DNA of 64,000 nucleotides from Perilla frutescens (taxonomy: Eukaryota > Streptophyta > Magnoliopsida > Lamiales > Lamiaceae): contig BRKX01000001.1 of NCBI GenBank assembly GCA_026008535.1, positions 73,110,317-73,174,316 on the forward strand. The letters run 5' to 3'. How positions within the stretch are numbered: position 1 is the first letter of the stretch; each line of letters starts with the position of its first letter. The translations under genes were made by a program, and so were the position numbers. Shown here one piece after another: positions 12,426 to 24,629 of this stretch. The notes beneath the pieces are model-generated. The model saw only the letters and a list, made by a program, of their open reading frames with translations. It had not been told where the DNA came from and did no database searches.

Positions 12426-12485
<60 letters not shown>
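12426..12485. repeat. (GA)n microsatellite, about 60 bp
   Basis: An uninterrupted run of about 30 GA dinucleotides. Confidence 0.98.
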
Positions 12486-12489
<4 letters not shown>

Positions 12490-13025
12490 GGAAATAAAAC
12501 TTATTAATTGTAGGGATTATATATAATTTATAAGGTATAAATAGACACACGAATTAGACCGCACTTCAACACTTAAAACACATATGTCAAATTTATTACT
12601 AATTCTGTTAATTAGTAATTAATGTTAATTAAACATGCAAAATTTGACAGTGCAATTTAGTGCTCAATTATATTATCTATAATTATCAATCCAACAAATT
12701 AAAACCACAATTACATAGCACACTCATTAATTAGAGTTTCAACCCCCTTATTCGATTTCATCAATATTTGAATCGACACAAGAATTTTCAGTCTAAACCA
12801 CACAATAATGGTACTTTTAGAAAGTCCAGAACGAATAGCTAACTTCAACCATACACACATGCATGATATCATCACTATCAAAATCAGCCAGAATTTGATC
12901 GTCAAGAATTACCATATTTAATTACTAACGGAAAAAATCATTAATTAATTTTACAGAAGTGAATGTTTACTTTTCTTTACAGCTCCTAAACTTTCAATGT
13001 TTAAGTGAGATTCAATTCATGACAT

Positions 13026-13143
13026 CCCGGCAGGGATGGCCTAGTGGTGCAATGAGATTGTTTGGAGATCAAAGATCATGGGTTCGAATCTCCTCAATAA
13101 CACGGGTCGGGTGTGTGAGTGCAAAAAAAAAAAAACAAAAAAA
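13026..13143 (+). mobile_element. tRNA-derived SINE with poly-A tail
   Basis: The body contains TGGCCTAGTGG, a perfect RNA polymerase III box A (TRGYNNAGTGG type), and 45 bp later GGTTCGAATCTCC, close to box B (GGTTCGANNCC). It ends in an A-rich tail at 13121-13143. Flanks AAGTGAGATTCAATTCATGA (from 13003) and AAGTGAGATTAATGACAT (13144-13161) look like a target duplication in which one copy has a small indel. The cloverleaf is not intact, so it is not a functional tRNA. Confidence 0.75.
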
Positions 13144-13161
13144 AAGTGAGATTAATGACAT

Positions 13162-14039
13162 AATTCAAGTGTCAATTAATTTGAACATTATTTTGGCTTG
13201 TAACTAAAATTGGTATATCATACGACAATATTCATCACATAAGTAGATATATCACAATACTTCAATTTCAGAACAGATGTATCTTCATCTACTTATAATT
13301 AAGGATGACAACCTAATCAATTTCAAGTGGAATTGATATCCTAAAACATTTGTATAGGCGATATTATTTGCTCAATAATTTTATTTTATTTTTTCAGTTT
13401 TAAGTTTTATAATTTGTCTTATATGGCACATGCCAAATACATGTTCAATACTGAAAAATTATTTTAAAATGTGGAAAATACACGGTGACGGTGCTAGTCC
13501 TTATGACTCACAACTCGTGCGGGCCTAAAAATTTTAGTATGTAAAATGATGATGTTGATAGCACATTATCCACTACAAATATTTTATACAAGGAAGTTAT
13601 TCAAAATTTATAATATTTTTTTTTGGAAGTATGTTCTTTTTCAATATATTTTTTAATCCAATTTATATGAATTATAATTAACGAAGTAACAAATTAAATT
13701 TTGTAAATTTATAAATAATTAATGTCAAAATTAATTTATTTCATTTAAAAATAGGAATCATTATAAAATAGACATTTAATATATGTGGAAAGAAAATTTT
13801 ATACCCTTCTTCCAACTTAATGAAAAAATGTAATTATTAATTGGTGTGGTGGTGACGTGGCATGATTACAATTTACTAGAAAAATGTTCTTCCAATATTA
13901 ATGTTTTTTTATCCAAATATATATAGACATGTTTTAAACTTGTTATTAGACTCTAATTAACAAACAGCTTAACATGCACAAACGAGAAGTACTGCTTATA
14001 ATTTTCACTTCTAATCTCGTGAGAATATGATCCATACAT
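13162..14039. other. Spacer, no gene seen
   Basis: AT-rich sequence with short open frames only. Nothing recognisable. Confidence 0.5.
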
Positions 14040-14280
14040 TTTAATCCTAAACTTTATATTTGTCTCAAGTTTTATTTTTTAATTTATTATCTCAACTTTC
14101 TGAAGAAAAAAATGACATTGTTAGTCTTCGATACTGCATTTTTCATCCCAATACTAACCCTTTTGGGGACTAAAAATGTCACTTTTCTGAAAATTGTCAC
14201 CAGATTAAATTAAAAAATAAATCTTGAAACTAAAAAATATAAAATTTGAGACAAAAAAATATTTGGACCCTATTGATACA
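14040..14280. mobile_element. Foldback MITE, about 240 bp
   Basis: TTTTATTTTTTAATTTATTA on the left pairs with AATTAAAAAATAAATCTTGA on the right, and AAAAAATGACATTGTTAGTC pairs with GACTAAAAATGTCACTTTTC. Arms are about 90 bp and imperfect. Ends and target duplication are not resolved. Confidence 0.45.
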
Positions 14281-14622
14281 TGAGCAAATTGAAATTGTAG
14301 CCGAGTGCAGGGGCATAATAGTTTTCACGTTTTCAAGTTTCAACTAAAGTTGAAGGGTAAACTAAAGTGGCCAAATTAAATTTGACAAGATCAAAGAATT
14401 TTATTTTATTTTGAGGCACGATCACAATATATTAAGTTCAAAGGATTACAAATTCAACTTCAAATGGCTAAGTTGTTCAAAAAATAAAATGTGCAATAGA
14501 CGATTTCAAATGTCCCATTTTATTATTAGATTAAAAGTAGTTTCTTTTTAATTTCGTCGATTTTGGGTGTCAGAATGTCAAATTTTGCAATAAATTGAAA
14601 GTTTGTTATTGATCTTGCCAAA

Positions 14623-14660
<38 letters not shown>

Positions 14661-15427
14661 ATTCGGATTAAACATTCAAACTGAGTTGAAGTCATGATAT
14701 TTTATTTTTATAATTAGATTAGGGGGATAGAATATAATTGAAAAAAATAAGAAAAAAAATTGCTAGGTATTAAATTGTAATTTATTAAAGATTGGGGGTA
14801 GAATATATAAGAAAAATGGCAATAATAATTTGAGATAAAATATGGTATTAACCCAATTGTTTATGAAAACTAGTTACCTATAACACTTTTCATTCCATAT
14901 AATAAGAATTAACTCTAGGTAAACTATGAGAAATAAAAAGCCAATTCATATTAACATGATAAATTTAATTTTCGAACTTGATTTATTCCCTTACAAACAT
15001 TAAATCAACTTTGCAAATATATATATAGAGTTAATTACTAAGAGGTTTTTTTTTTTTTTTTTTTTCTTTTGAATAGTTTGTATATATATACATTTGTTTA
15101 CTCACATTATGAACACAAATATTGACTTTCTAATTCATGCCGCACAAGTGTAGGATTGAAAATGATATCATTGTATTAGGTAATATCGTAAATTAAATAT
15201 ACACGTGACATATATCGTTAAAGTAAAACATGAGATGAAAAACGAAAATGTAACATAAATATGAACTACTATCATGCCAAGAAGGGGGACACACACACAA
15301 AGCATAAACACAAACTACTTTAGCCTTAAAAAATAGATGATTTCTAGGAGGATTGCTTTGTGTGAGTCTCCTCTACTTACTCTAGGGCTCAGGCAAGATC
15401 CCTTTCCTAATTTACTGCATCATTTTA
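14281..15427. other. Spacer upstream of the GLOX fragment
   Basis: AT-rich, with an (AT)n run at about 14626-14655 and a poly-T run at 15046-15065. I looked here for the missing N-terminal part of the GLOX gene and did not find it. Confidence 0.55.
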
Positions 15428-16786
15428 TTGTTGCATCAAAATTGCATGACTTCTCCCAAATCAAAAATTTTCGCACTATATAAATCTTCCCACAATCAAA
15501 TCAAGAAAATCAAAACAAAAAACACAATTGCGAAAGGCAATTGTGATTGGATGCAGGGGAGGAGGCATCTATCCGATGCAAGATGGTATGCTTCTAGTTT
15601 GAGGCTCCCTGACCACGACGACAGAGTCGTCGTCATGGGTGGGAGGGACGTGTCGTCATATGAGTTTGTGCCTAAAAGGTCATTGGAAGAGAAGTCATTT
15701 GACCTCCCTTTCTTGAAAAGGACTTATGAAAATGATGAACGTGGCAGCAATTTGTACCCAATTCTCCATCTCTCTCCGGATGGGAATATATTCATTTTCG
15801 CGAATAGGGACTCGATTTTATTCAACTACAAGCACAATAAAGTGGTCAAAACTTTCCCTCGAATCCCGGGAAAAGGCTCGCGAACATATCCAAGTTCAGG
15901 CTCGTCAGTGCTCCTCCCATTAGATCATGACAACAGCTTTCAGAAAGCCGAGGTCATGATCTGCGGAGGAGCAACTGACGGAGCAGTTCAGGCGGCCCGA
16001 GAGGGCCGCTTTCTTCGAGGCCTCGACACGTGCGGGAGAATCGTGATCACCGGCAACAATGTTCATAAATGGAAAATGGAGAAAATGCCCGGAGCCCGCC
16101 TCCTGCACGACATGATCATTCTCCCAAACGGCAACGTTTTGATCATCAACGGCGCGGAAAGCGGCTGCGCGGGGTCGAACTCCGCCGCGCATCCGGCCCT
16201 TCAGCCTTACCTCTACAAGCCGAGGAAGCAGTTCGGGAGCCGTTTCTCTCTCCTAAAACCCACGAAAGTTGCGAGAATGTATCACTCGTCAGCCGTCCTT
16301 GCACCGGACGGGAGAATTCTCGTCGCCGGAAGCAATCCGAACAACAACTACGTGTTCGGAAACGTGGCACATCCCACCGAGCTCCGGCTGCAGGCTTTCA
16401 CGCCGGCGAATATGGAGAAGGAGTTCGACGATAGAAGGCCGAGCAATGTGACGGTGGTCAACCACGACGGCGGAGTGGCTTACGGCGGAGAGTTTTCTGT
16501 GGGGTTCTTGTTGAGGAAGAGGGCGTGGCACTCTGCGCACGACGCCGTTTTCACGGCGTACGCAGCTCCGTTCAACACTCACTCCATCTCCATGAATCAG
16601 AGGTTGCTGGTGTTGAGGTCCAAGAACGTTACGATGGCGGCTGCGGCGGGGGAGCGGTGGTTGATCAGCGCGGAGGTGGAGGCTCCTCCTTCGGCGAAGG
16701 TTGCGCCGGCGGGATTTTATATGATTAGTGTTGTCTATAATGGGATTCCGAGCAGATCTCAGTGGGTTAGGTTTATGCATAAGTGA
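15428..16786 (+). CDS. Glyoxal-oxidase-like (GLOX/galactose oxidase family) gene, 5'-truncated
   Basis: Relative of secreted plant aldehyde oxidases of the glyoxal oxidase type, copper radical enzymes that oxidise aldehydes at the cell wall and release H2O2. The open frame gives 452 residues against roughly 550 in full-length members. Family similarity starts only at about residue 38 (CDW, then ARWYASS) and runs to the end through the kelch-like region and the C-terminal GLOX domain. The counterparts of the copper ligands are visible: Tyr54 in RWYAS, Tyr285-His286 in RMYHSS and His385 in THSISMNQR. The N-terminal part, including the signal peptide and the cysteine that cross-links to the first tyrosine, is absent. 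The first 37 residues are Lys/Asn-rich and look like read-through from spacer. The body is GC-rich and free of stops. It is either a young pseudogene or a gene whose first exon lies elsewhere; no such exon was seen upstream. Confidence 0.82.
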   Translation: MLHQNCMTSPKSKIFALYKSSHNQIKKIKTKNTIAKGNCDWMQGRRHLSDARWYASSLRLPDHDDRVVVMGGRDVSSYEFVPKRSLEEKSFDLPFLKRTYENDERGSNLYPILHLSPDGNIFIFANRDSILFNYKHNKVVKTFPRIPGKGSRTYPSSGSSVLLPLDHDNSFQKAEVMICGGATDGAVQAAREGRFLRGLDTCGRIVITGNNVHKWKMEKMPGARLLHDMIILPNGNVLIINGAESGCAGSNSAAHPALQPYLYKPRKQFGSRFSLLKPTKVARMYHSSAVLAPDGRILVAGSNPNNNYVFGNVAHPTELRLQAFTPANMEKEFDDRRPSNVTVVNHDGGVAYGGEFSVGFLLRKRAWHSAHDAVFTAYAAPFNTHSISMNQRLLVLRSKNVTMAAAAGERWLISAEVEAPPSAKVAPAGFYMISVVYNGIPSRSQWVRFMHK

Positions 16787-17063
16787 GAGAATTGAATAAT
16801 TGAGATCAAGAACACACACACACACACAATAAATAAATCATCAGATAATACATGTTTTTCTGTATTTTTAGGGCAGCTAATTAATTTATGAAGTATAAAT
16901 ATTGTATGAGTATATCTGTTCATGTAATTTGGTTGAAGATGATTGTATGTTCAACTTTGCTCTTTTAATTTCTTGGACCTTAAATAATCTATATTGTTTA
17001 ACTTTTGTACTATGTTTAATTCGCTCTTTTAGTTTTTATGGTGATTATAAGTTTGGGGGAATT

Positions 17064-17206
17064 CTATGCTACCTTGCGGTTAATACCCAAGTGGCACAGT
17101 ATATCTAATGTGATATTTTTACGTGTCACATTAGACCTATTGTGATATGTAAAAATATCACATTAAATGTATTGTGTCACTTGGGCACTATCCGCGGGTA
17201 GCATAG
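17064..17206. mobile_element. Small perfect-looking foldback MITE
   Basis: CTATGCTACC at the left is the inverse of GGTAGCATAG at the right. The arms continue inwards through CCCAAGTGGCACAGTAT and its inverse ATTGTGTCACTTGGGC, then AATGTGATATTTTTAC and GTAAAAATATCACATT. Total length is about 143 bp with a short loop. Such a hairpin transcript could form a long stem. A related half-element with GGTAGCATGGGTTTTCGGTG lies near 28315-28370. Confidence 0.7.
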
Positions 17207-17634
17207 ACAAGTCCGTTTGTTTGAAGAATTCAGAAAATTGAGTAATATTAATTATGGGACCTAAAAATGTGTTTAGAAAATTTGTTAGTACTAGAAAATT
17301 GGAGATACTTTTTTTTATTAAGTCTGTTATAAGTGATGACATTTGTCATCTCTAATGATGTTATCTTTAAACACCAATTTTTTTGTAGTGTAAGTTTATT
17401 ATGTTTGATAGTGTTTGTATCCAAATTTTAACTTATTTTAACTTGTAAAATGGTATCACACAGAACTCCCTTTTTGTAAATTGGTATTACTCTTGAATTA
17501 AAAGTTGAAATGTTTTTTAGATTTTGTCAAATTAAATGATGCTGCCTGTTAAATCCTTGATTTTTATTACCTTCCCGTCAAAAAAACATCCATAGCCACT
17601 ATTTATGCAGTAGAAATCTTCTATGGTATATTTG
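17207..17634. other. Spacer downstream of GLOX
   Basis: No gene seen; AT-rich, short open frames only. Confidence 0.5.
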
Positions 17635-17995
17635 GTGTTGCATTCTCTATTGCACACTTGATTTTTTTAATTTTTTTTCAATTTTATTCCCTGATTTCAA
17701 TTTCTTATACTTTAGTTTAATTTTACTTATTATTAAGAATTCATCAAACCTAATTAGAATACATTGTAATTTTTTATTATTTAATTTAAAATTTTGAGTT
17801 ATTAATTGATTATTTGAAAAATTAAATACTAAAAAAATATATAAAACCCTAATTAGGTAGGATGAACCCTAAATAATAAGTATAAAATTAAACTAAAACA
17901 TAAGAAATTGAAATCAAAGAAAAAAATGACAAAAAATTTAAAAAATCGAGTATGCAATATGAAATACAGTACAAAAGATGCAATAATGATTTCAC
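17635..17995. mobile_element. AT-rich foldback MITE, fourth family member
   Basis: Begins GGTGTTGCATTCTCTATTGC, and the right arm carries ACCCTAATTAGGTAGGATGA and CCCTAAATAATAAGTATAAA, the inverse of motifs in the left arm (TTTACTTATTATTAAGAATT). About 360 bp. Same family as 10860-11205. Confidence 0.6.
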
Positions 17996-18343
17996 ACACT
18001 ATTTATGGGTTGCTATTGGCAAATTTCATTTATATACAGTGGTTAGCCAATTATACTAGATCATAAATAATTCGCACCATGCCTTATCTCACCAGCATAT
18101 AAAAAGGCAAATTGTATGTAATGTTCTTTTTGTAGTAAAATATATTTAATTATTTTGTCATGACAACAGGGAGATTACATGATTACACTGTATGTGACTA
18201 TCTTATCATATATTTTGTGGCAAATAATTTTTACTAGTGCATGGCAGATTAGAAAAATAATTATTTGACAAAAAAATTTGATTATAATTTGTTTAATGCA
18301 TGGAAGTTCTTATTTAACTTACTATTTTTAAAAAATAAATATT

Positions 18344-18347
<4 letters not shown>

Positions 18348-18374
<27 letters not shown>

Positions 18375-18423
18375 GTAGTAGTAGTGGTGGTGGTGGTGGT
18401 GGTAGTAGTAGTAGTAGTAGTAA
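18348..18423. repeat. Compound trinucleotide microsatellite
   Basis: Consecutive blocks of AAT, AGT, GGT and again AGT units. Adjacent blocks differ by single-base changes of the unit, suggesting expansion of mutated units. Confidence 0.95.
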
Positions 18424-18649
18424 AAGCAATTAACTGGATTGGAACACATTTTATAATATTGTTCTTGACCTACATCATAATTTTAAGAGTAAATACAGAA
18501 AAGTCATAAAATTCATTTTTTTAGAATTTAAATAATGTTTTCAATATATATATATATATATAATGCAAATTGTATGACGTGTATAAATAAAGCTTCAAGT
18601 TCATTTTTTAAAGATTTTAGGTGTATATAAAAAAACCCGAATGTGGTAA

Positions 18650-18900
18650 AAAAAAGAGGCAATAACTATTTTAGCCACTTGAACTTTTAAAAGATTTATT
18701 TTAGCCACTAACTTTAAAACATATTTATTTTAGTCACTTTGGACAAAAATGCCCCTGTGCGCGCTGGACACTGCGCGCTAGGGTTGCACGCATGCGCGCA
18801 ACACGTGAGGGTAAAATAGTTATTCTGGCTAAAATAAATATGTTTAAAAGTTAGTGGCTAAAATAATTTTTTTTAAAGTTTGACCGGCTAGTTTTATATA
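18650..18900. mobile_element. Foldback element with GC-rich centre
   Basis: The left arm has AATAACTATTTTAGCCACTT and TATTTTAGCCACTAACTTTA; the right arm has their inverses TAAAAGTTAGTGGCTAAAAT and GGCTAAAATAAATATG. The centre (about 18757-18810) is unusually GC-rich and rich in GCGC. Arms are about 100 bp. It sits 0.3 kb upstream of the IGPS gene. Confidence 0.6.
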
Positions 18901-19013
18901 TTACCAGTAAAGAAAATGTAGTTTTTTAGGGGAAAAAAATTAGTTTTTGGAATAAGCACTTGTCTTTAAATAATACCAATGCGAAATTATTATTTTTTAT
19001 TTTTTTTATTTCG

Positions 19014-19023
19014 TATATAAAAC
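19014..19023 (+). promoter_or_regulatory. Probable TATA box of the IGPS gene
   Basis: TATATAAAAC lies about 200 bp before the start codon at 19220. A transcription start near 19045 would give a CA-rich 5' leader. Position and sequence fit, with no direct support. Confidence 0.4.
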
Positions 19024-19219
19024 AAAATCAAGAGCAAATTATAGGTACCCCACCTCACAGTCAATTCCCAAATCGTCACTCTTCACAGTTCACATCCTAC
19101 TGTCCCGCCGCCGCCATCTCCGGCAGTCTTGCAACCCATTTTCCTGTTTAAAATCCTGAAATTTACTTGAATTACCTTAATTTTTTTAACGTTCTGCGAG
19201 ATTTACATAAGGTGAATTC

Positions 19220-22200
19220 ATGGAAGGTCTGTATGTGATAAACTTAAGAGCAAATTCCTCCGCCATAATTTCAGCTCATCAGTTCCTAAATCCCATACCC
19301 TCAAAATTCACATTTTTGAGGTCTATGCAGCAGACCCACATGCTGAATCGCTCTCCTTTCAAGCAGTTTTCAGTTTCCTCCATGAAAGCTCAACAGGTAA
19401 AACCAAAAAAATATATATATTCTTTTTCTTTTTGCTGAATCGTATTTTTTATGTTTCTATGTGCCATTCTTGTTTGTGGGATTTTCTGGGTCTTAGTATC
19501 AACTGTTTGGATAGTTAAAAGTTGCAATCTTTGTTGGATTTTGATTAGCTGCAATTTTTTAAATTTTTTATTTCTATATTGATGTTTTTTGGATGTGATG
19601 CGATGAACTTGAATGTATTCTCTGTGCTTTTAATTTAAATGAAGCTTCTATTTTTTTGAGTAAATTATTCTTTATCAGAGTTGTGGAAAATTATATGCAG
19701 ATGCTAAATGTTGTGTGTAAAAGAAAGGGGGTTGACTGAAAATTTGGTCGAATTGTATCATTATACTCGTTTTATTTTGTACCTAGATTGAGTCAAATTT
19801 GAGGAAAAAACGGTGTTCAGATATTAAAATGTGTATGCGGATGATTGAATAAAATGAAGTGCTTGTTAGATGCAAATATCCCACTAATGAATTTAAGACT
19901 GGTAAATGAAGAGAAAACATTGCATAGAGGAATGAGATCTCTTGTTGAGTTCGTTGAGGTGAACTATGTTTCTATATTGTGTTGTTAGGTTGAAATAAGT
20001 GCTGGATTGTCTTCAGTGTCTGATGCTGGAATTTCTGATAAAGATGCACTCAAATTGAAAGAGTGGGAAGTTGGGATGTTTCAAGATGAAATTGCTGCTA
20101 GTCAAGGCATAAAGATAAGGAGACGACCACCAACTGAACCGCCTCTTCATTATGTAGGTCCTTTTGAATTTCATTTGCAAAACGAAGGAAACACACCTCG
20201 TGATGTTCTTGAAGAAATTGTATGGCACAAGGATATTGAAGTCTCTCAGGTACTTAGATCTTTGGTAATGTGCATGAATTTCACATATATGAATTCATCA
20301 TCATTAAATAGACAATAATGGACTGTAGATGAAAGAGAGGAAACCACTTTCAATGTTGAAAAAGTTGCTTGATAATGCTCCACCTGTTAGAGATTTTGTT
20401 GGAGCTCTTAAGGCTGCAAATTCACGGACTGGAGTTCCCGGTTTGATTGCTGAAGTTAAGAAGGCCTCTCCAAGTAGAGGAATCCTGAGAGAAGATTTTG
20501 ATCCCGTAAGTTTGCTGTTTCTTTTTCCTTAATATTTTATATTCCACTTATGGTTCCCATGAGATGAGTAATCAAGTATGCAAGTCTTTTGAGGATTCTA
20601 TTACATAGGTTATATGCATTGGTAATATCAAAGAATTGTCTCTTATTTATGGTATTGCGGAAATGCATATGTCTGCGTGCACACAAATAATGGAAGTTTG
20701 TCATATAGCCTATCAATATGAAATGTGAAAACAAAGGTGGGCACCAAAAATTAACTTACATCATGCTGCTATGTGCGACCACCTCTTGAAACATTTACTA
20801 TATGCTTGTCTATATTAAATTTCCATATGAATGTGATCTCCCGACCATAAATATATATGATGTAGTTGGCAAATGTTGAAATCCTTATTCAAATAGGTCA
20901 TATGAATATATGATTAGTAGGAGTCCCAGATTTTGAATTCCTTGTCATGTCTTTAGACCCCAACTAGTTTTTGGGCCAAATAGTATAGTCCACGAGCTGG
21001 GCTAGACTCCATATCGGGCACATGACATTCACCGTGTCATTCAGTGCTTTATATGAGGAATTTGGTTTCATTTCCATTCTACGAGTAACTTTCCCCTTGT
21101 TTAGACTCCCAGGATTATGTTATGGCATAACTGGAGTTTGGATCATGAATTTAGATTTTAGAATCCTTTTCATGGAATCTTTATCTTTGGCTTTAGTTGC
21201 TATTTTCAAAAATATATCTCTGACCTTCTCTAGCTTTTAAGATAGTGAGTTGTACCAAGCCATCAGGAAAGAAGGAAATCAGAAAAACTGAAACAGTATA
21301 CAGTTGATCTGAATTCTGAAGACACATGTTTGTAATATCCTCACCTGTTTAATGGCCTTTGCTAATGTTAAAATGCTTTCTCCTGAAGGTGGAAACACAT
21401 TCTAAGAGTTGTTACTTAAATTTTTACTGGCATTATTATCTGTTGAAACTATTACAAAGGGGTGACTATTATTGGTTTTAATGACAGATTCAGATTGCTA
21501 AAGCCTATGAAAAAGGAGGAGCGGCATGCCTTAGTGTTTTGACCGATGAGAAGTTTTTCCAGGTTTGACCCAACTTTATCTTTCTTTTGGGGGTTAATTG
21601 CAGAATTTAACACTACGTTTGCACCATTTTGCAATTTTCGCACAACGTTTAAAAATTTGCAATTCATATCATAGCCTTTAATATTTTTGCAATTGTAACA
21701 TCTCCAATATTAATCCGGTAGATCTATCATACATGTCCGATTTGTAATCCCTATTTCCGGCTACCTAAATGACATCACTATATAGATTCACTATATACAA
21801 CAAGATTCTACATCAGTTTCATCTCCATAAAATGTTGTTTTATGCCTGATTAATATTGGGGATGTTACAATTACAAAAATATTAAAGGTTGTGATATGAA
21901 TTGCAAATTCGTAAACATTGTGTGGAAATTGCAAAATAGTGCAAACGTTGTGTTAAATTTTGTAATTAACCCTTATTTTGGCTTTGCCTCAAGATATGTG
22001 TCCTGTTACACAATGCTTATCTGGAAGGTTTAATTGTGGGGAATTAAATAGGGAAGCTTCGAGAACTTGGAGGCCATTAGGAATTCTGGGCTACAGGTAT
22101 CCGTGATGTTTTCGTTGGATATAGATACAGACCTCAATACTTCTTTCCTACTACCATAACTGATTGCTTTCTGAAAATCATTGAACGTAGTGCCCTCTCT

Positions 22201-23516
22201 TGTGTAAAGAGTTTGTAGTAGATGCTTGGCAAATCTACTATGCTCGAGTTAAGGGGGCTGATGCAGTTCTACTGATTGCTGCTGTTTTACCTGATTTGGA
22301 CATCAAGTACATGATTAAGCTATGCAAGTTGCTAGGCTTAGCTGCACTTGTGGAGGTTTGCTTTTTATTTCTTTGTCGTGAAATTACTATACTCGCTCTA
22401 ACACGTGAATTTAGTAATTCGTTTTGTGTGATTGTATTTTGTTTAATTATTAGATGGCTGTTTCGTGATGATTCGTCACTTATCCTTGTTTTTTATTTTT
22501 CCATATTCTAGGTACATGATGAGAGAGAGATGGATCGTGTTTTAGCCATCGAGGGCATTGAGCTAGTCGGCATCAATAACCGTGATCTTGGTATTTCCCT
22601 AACTTCAGTGAATACTTACAAATGATGGCTTAGAGCTCTATATTTGCAGTTTTTGTGCGAATATAGAGCTCTGAGCCATTATTTTAAAAGTTTGATTCGG
22701 GTGTGCTTTGTTAGCAATCCGCTATGCGAATATAGAGCTATGCCATCATTTTAAAATTTAGATTCAGGCGTGCTTTGTCGGCAGTCCGACACTGAAAATT
22801 GGATTTGATGACATTTTTGCAAAAATGCGGAAAGATTAGGTATTTTTGGGCAAATTTTGAAGTTCAAGATATTTTTGCAAAACAGATTAAAGTTTAGGAC
22901 ATGAGTATACGTTTTCCCAATGCATTGTGAGAAATATAACTTACAATATTGACTAGAAGCAACTTAAAACAACATAATCTTCTTATTAGTCAAAGATTTC
23001 ATGTTTCGTTGATTCTTCTCTTGTACAGGAACATTTAAGGTTGATATTAGCAACACCAAGAAACTTCTTGAAGGCGAGCGTGGAGAAAGGATACGCGATA
23101 AAGGCATCATTGTAAGCACTCTCGTGATCATGCTATCCTTCCCGTTTGTCTCGGTTTACTATGACTACATGTTTTTCAGCCCGCGTGAAAATTTTCAGGT
23201 GGTTGGGGAATCCGGACTTTTTACACCTGCTGACATAGCGTACGTGCAAGGAGCTGGTGTGAAAGCTGTAAGTGTCAATAACTAGCTTTCGAAGAAAATA
23301 ACTTCTCTTCTCTCATTCTTGTTCTCTTCCTCGTTTCCTCGTCTCTGCAACCTTACGTCATCTTTTAGTTTGAACTCAAAAGATCATACCCTCTGATCGA
23401 CGTGTTGTTCTCCATTTCTCCATCTTCAACAGGTACTAGTTGGTGAGTCGATCGTTAAACAGAAAGACCCTACTGCCGGAATAGTTGAACTCTTTGGTAA
23501 AGATATCGCTTCATGA
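19220..23516 (+). CDS. Indole-3-glycerol-phosphate synthase, plastid
   Basis: Converts 1-(2-carboxyphenylamino)-1-deoxyribulose 5-phosphate to indole-3-glycerol phosphate, the step before tryptophan synthase and the branch to indole metabolites; plastid stroma. Exons are 19220-19396, 19989-20249, 20329-20505, 21488-21562, 22052-22096, 22191-22355, 22512-22590, 23029-23111, 23199-23267 and 23433-23516. All joins keep frame and give 404 residues. Residues 1 to about 60 look like a transit peptide (Ser- and Asn-rich, few acidic residues). The TrpC barrel follows: EVKKASPSRG (188-198), LCKEF with Lys251, LVE ending at Glu300, GINNRDLG (320-327), VVGESGLF (Glu358, Ser359) and VLVGESIV. All expected catalytic and phosphate-binding motifs are present. 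Intron 4 contains a 382-bp foldback MITE. The plant N-terminal extension between transit peptide and barrel (about residues 60-150) is of normal kind. Confidence 0.96.
21591..21972. mobile_element. MULE-type foldback MITE in IGPS intron 4
   Basis: Arms of about 130 bp: left GGGTTAATTGCAGAATTTAA, right (reverse-complemented) GGGTTAATTACAAAATTTAA, with matching sequence continuing through TTTGCAATTCATATCA. Flanked by a 9-bp target duplication TTCTTTTGG (21582-21590) and TTATTTTGG (21973-21981), one mismatch. Nine bases and long arms point to the Mutator superfamily. Confidence 0.85.
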
Positions 23517-24629
23517 CTGTTGTATTTGGTGATAATTTGAGTGAATTATGAAAATTGAATATATTTAGAAACTTTTAATATTACATTCATTAGTTTAATT
23601 TATGAAAGTTCAAATGATATATTATTTATTTGGTGGTACTGAGCAATTTTTTTTTAATCTAATCAAGATTACAAATTAATTTTAATTTTATTTTTAATAA
23701 TTATTCTTTATAACATTTATATAGAGATGTACCAATAATTATAACTCATAACTTTCATTATCTTTTAACTTATAACAAACAAGAATGCATATTTTTTAAC
23801 TTTAAAATTAGATTTTCTATATTAGCTTAAGAAACTTTAAATGATTATTTGTGTATATTATATATTAGTAAAGTATAATACCAAATTAACTTACTTAAAA
23901 CTCAAGAGAGACAATTGTATTGTCATTACATATTAAAGAAAACTTATTATGAGTGTTGAAAATTTATAAAATAATATTTGTGTAACAATGAATTACTAAT
24001 CTTACGATTTGTAACTTAAAAATTTCATATATAACTCGCTACAATACATATTTTTCAACTTTAAAAATACATTATCTATATTAGTTATATAAAACTTTAA
24101 ATGATTGATTGCGTATATTACATATATATTAAATAAATTATATGTGCACTAAATTAACTTAATCAAACTCTAAAATTTAGATTGTCATATTATGACTATA
24201 GATTGAACAGAAATTATTATTAGTGTAGAAAAATTATAAAATAATATTACATCGGTATAACACTTAATTACTGATAAAATTTTATGATTTTTAACTTCAA
24301 AAATATTATAACTCACTACAATATTTAATTTTTAACCCTAATATTAAATTTAATATATTAGTTTTATAAACTTTAATTTGATTAATTATTTTATAAGTTC
24401 TAAAAGAACAAGATCCATTTAGATAAATATCAAGTTCATCTTATATTTTTATTATCAATTTATCTTATATATAATTATATATTTCTCCTGTAATTAAAAA
24501 TGTTAATATTCATTATCTATTTAAAAAAACTAAAGTATATTTTAATATTTTATTTTGTAATGTATTATTTATATGAATTTATATTGATTTATAATATATA
24601 AAAAACATTGTACACTAAAAAATTAAAAA
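23517..24629. other. AT-rich spacer
   Basis: Downstream region of IGPS. Contains loosely repeated stretches with AACTTTAAATGATT and TTATAAAATAATATT about 200-300 bp apart (for example 23830-23970, 24080-24250 and 24360), which look like old duplicated repeat units. No gene seen. Confidence 0.5.

Noticed and set aside
13026..13110. Possible tRNA gene from box A and box B
   Set aside because: The arms do not fold into a full cloverleaf, a poly-A tail and target duplication follow, and similar copies occur elsewhere; a SINE explains it better.
15920..16825. Minus-strand and alternative-frame open frames across the GLOX gene
   Set aside because: Shadow frames of a GC-rich coding region; only the plus-strand 452-codon frame shows family motifs.
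24331..24345. CACTACAATAT as the missing partner end of the CACTA element
   Set aside because: It matches only the first eight bases, lacks the GAAAA continuation and has no subterminal repeats beside it.
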